Source of the DNA: UBA7445 sp042096455 | GTDB lineage: Bacteria; Verrucomicrobiota; Verrucomicrobiia; Opitutales; Coraliomargaritaceae | Length of the DNA stretch: 8,824 bases | NCBI GenBank assembly: GCA_042096455.1 | Contig: JBELLU010000060.1 | Span: 1-8,824 of the forward strand | Direction: 5' to 3' | Shown here: piece by piece, positions 7,849 to 8,824 of the stretch | Layout of the letters: each line of letters begins with the position of its first letter | Position numbering within the stretch: position 1 is the stretch's first letter | Made by a program: the position numbers and the translations under genes | Notes under the pieces: model-generated | What the model was told of the DNA's origin: nothing | What the model saw: only the letters and a program-made list of their open reading frames with translations | Database searches by the model: none

Positions 7849-8811
7849 ATGAAAATAGTGGTATTGGATGCGGAGACGCTGGGTTTTGAAAAGGCGGCTC
7901 GGGATGCGTTGGCGGAACTGGGGGAATTGGTGTTGTATGATTTCACGGCGGGCTCGAAGGAAGCGGTGGTGGAGCACGCGCGGGGTGCGACGGTTGTTTT
8001 GAGTAATAAGGTGCCGTTGCGGGCGGAGACTTTAAGGGAGTTGCCAGAGCTTAAATTGATCTCGGTCTTGGCGACGGGTTATAATAATGTTGATTTGGAG
8101 GCGGCGCGAGAGGCGGGTATACGGGTCTGCAATGTTCCGGCGTATAGTTCGGCTTCGGTGGCACAGCACACCGTGGCCCTTTTGTTGGAGCTGTGTCATC
8201 AATGTGGGCTGCACAATGAAAGTGTGCAGGCGGGGGATTGGGTGCGATCACGGCAGTTTTGCTATTGGAAGCAGGCACCGATTGAATTGACGGGGCTTAC
8301 GGTGGGTTTGATGGGTTTTGGAGATATCGGTCGTCGGGTGGGCGCGATCCTGCACGCGATGGGCGCACGGATTCAGGCCTGTGTCAGGAATCCGCGTGAC
8401 ACTCCGGATTGGGAAGGCTTTGAATGGGTCGATCGCGAAAAACTTTTTGCGACTTCAGATGTGGTGAGTCTGCATTGCCCTGAGACCGCCGAGAATCACA
8501 AGTTTGTGAATGCGGATTTGTTGGGCACGATGAAGGGAGAGGCTTTCTTGATCAATACCGCCCGGGGTGGTTTGATAAATGAAGACGATTTGGCGGTAGC
8601 TTTGAGGAGTGGTCAACTGGCGGGTGCCGCCTTGGATGTGGTGGCGGTGGAACCCATGCGGGAGGATAATCCGCTCCTCGGTGTGCCGAATTGTATGCTC
8701 ACGCCGCATCTCGCGTGGGCGAGTGAACCGAGTCGGCGGCGGATGCTTGAAATATCGGCCGCTAATATCGCCGGTTTTCTTAAAGCTGCGCCGCAGAATG
8801 TGGTGGTTTAA
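7849..8811 (+). CDS. D-isomer-specific 2-hydroxyacid dehydrogenase (glycerate dehydrogenase-like)
   Basis: A 320-aa oxidoreductase of the same superfamily as the enzyme at 4403-5380, resembling hydroxypyruvate/glyoxylate reductases (HprA-like). From the ATG at 7849 (MKIVVLDAETLG) it has GFGDIG at 156-161 and a complete triad: Arg239 in NTARGG, Glu268 in VAVEPM, His287 in TPHLAW. Where NAD enzymes carry an acidic residue after the second Rossmann strand, this one reads CVRNPRDT with Arg180, suggesting NADPH use. An in-frame TTG at 7843 would add two residues, but ATG fits the family better. There is no Shine-Dalgarno nearby; AG-rich GGAGGGGG lies about 38 nt upstream. It begins directly after the broken regulator and is divergent from the SDR-uxaC operon. 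Its stop lies 13 nt before the window edge, so any terminator is outside. Confidence 0.9.
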   Translation: MKIVVLDAETLGFEKAARDALAELGELVLYDFTAGSKEAVVEHARGATVVLSNKVPLRAETLRELPELKLISVLATGYNNVDLEAAREAGIRVCNVPAYSSASVAQHTVALLLELCHQCGLHNESVQAGDWVRSRQFCYWKQAPIELTGLTVGLMGFGDIGRRVGAILHAMGARIQACVRNPRDTPDWEGFEWVDREKLFATSDVVSLHCPETAENHKFVNADLLGTMKGEAFLINTARGGLINEDDLAVALRSGQLAGAALDVVAVEPMREDNPLLGVPNCMLTPHLAWASEPSRRRMLEISAANIAGFLKAAPQNVVV

Positions 8812-8824
8812 AGTGATTAACTTT

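Overview
This window looks like a chromosomal uronic-acid catabolism locus from a heterotrophic Gram-negative bacterium, most likely a marine Verrucomicrobiota of the Opitutales/Puniceicoccales type. That placement is an inference from three things: a regulator joining a LacI-like sensor to an AraC-type DNA-binding domain, weak Shine-Dalgarno sites, and TTCGAA-rich intergenic repeats. No ribosomal or marker gene is present to confirm it. I see no mobile element, CRISPR array, tRNA, rRNA or phage gene.

Layout, left to right. A rho-independent terminator (7-33) closes a gene lying to the left. Next come, on the minus strand, KDPG aldolase (eda) and a PfkB-family 2-keto-3-deoxygluconate kinase (kdgK), separated by a repeat-rich spacer. 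A short divergent promoter region carries a nested palindromic operator candidate, followed by the plus-strand XylR-like regulator. A four-gene minus-strand operon then reads, in transcription order from about 7652 to 3285: an SDR oxidoreductase (probably fructuronate/mannonate), glucuronate isomerase (uxaC), a D-2-hydroxyacid dehydrogenase and an Ldh_2-family dehydrogenase. Upstream of that operon lies a second copy of the operator, followed by the first ~26-34 codons of a second regulator of the same family, now broken. Immediately after it is a second D-2-hydroxyacid dehydrogenase on the plus strand.

How it fits together: D-glucuronate -> D-fructuronate (UxaC) -> D-mannonate (SDR) -> 2-keto-3-deoxygluconate (needs mannonate dehydratase UxuA, not in the window) -> KDPG (KdgK) -> pyruvate + glyceraldehyde-3-phosphate (Eda). 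Three 2-keto-acid reductase-type enzymes accompany the pathway and may reduce pyruvate or related keto acids. The same operator candidate stands upstream of both minus-strand units, which suggests one regulon driven by the intact regulator.

The enzymes are ordinary. The least expected parts are the truncated paralogous regulator with its conserved operator, the likely one-base frameshift at the start of eda, and a shared 11-mer just upstream of two start codons.
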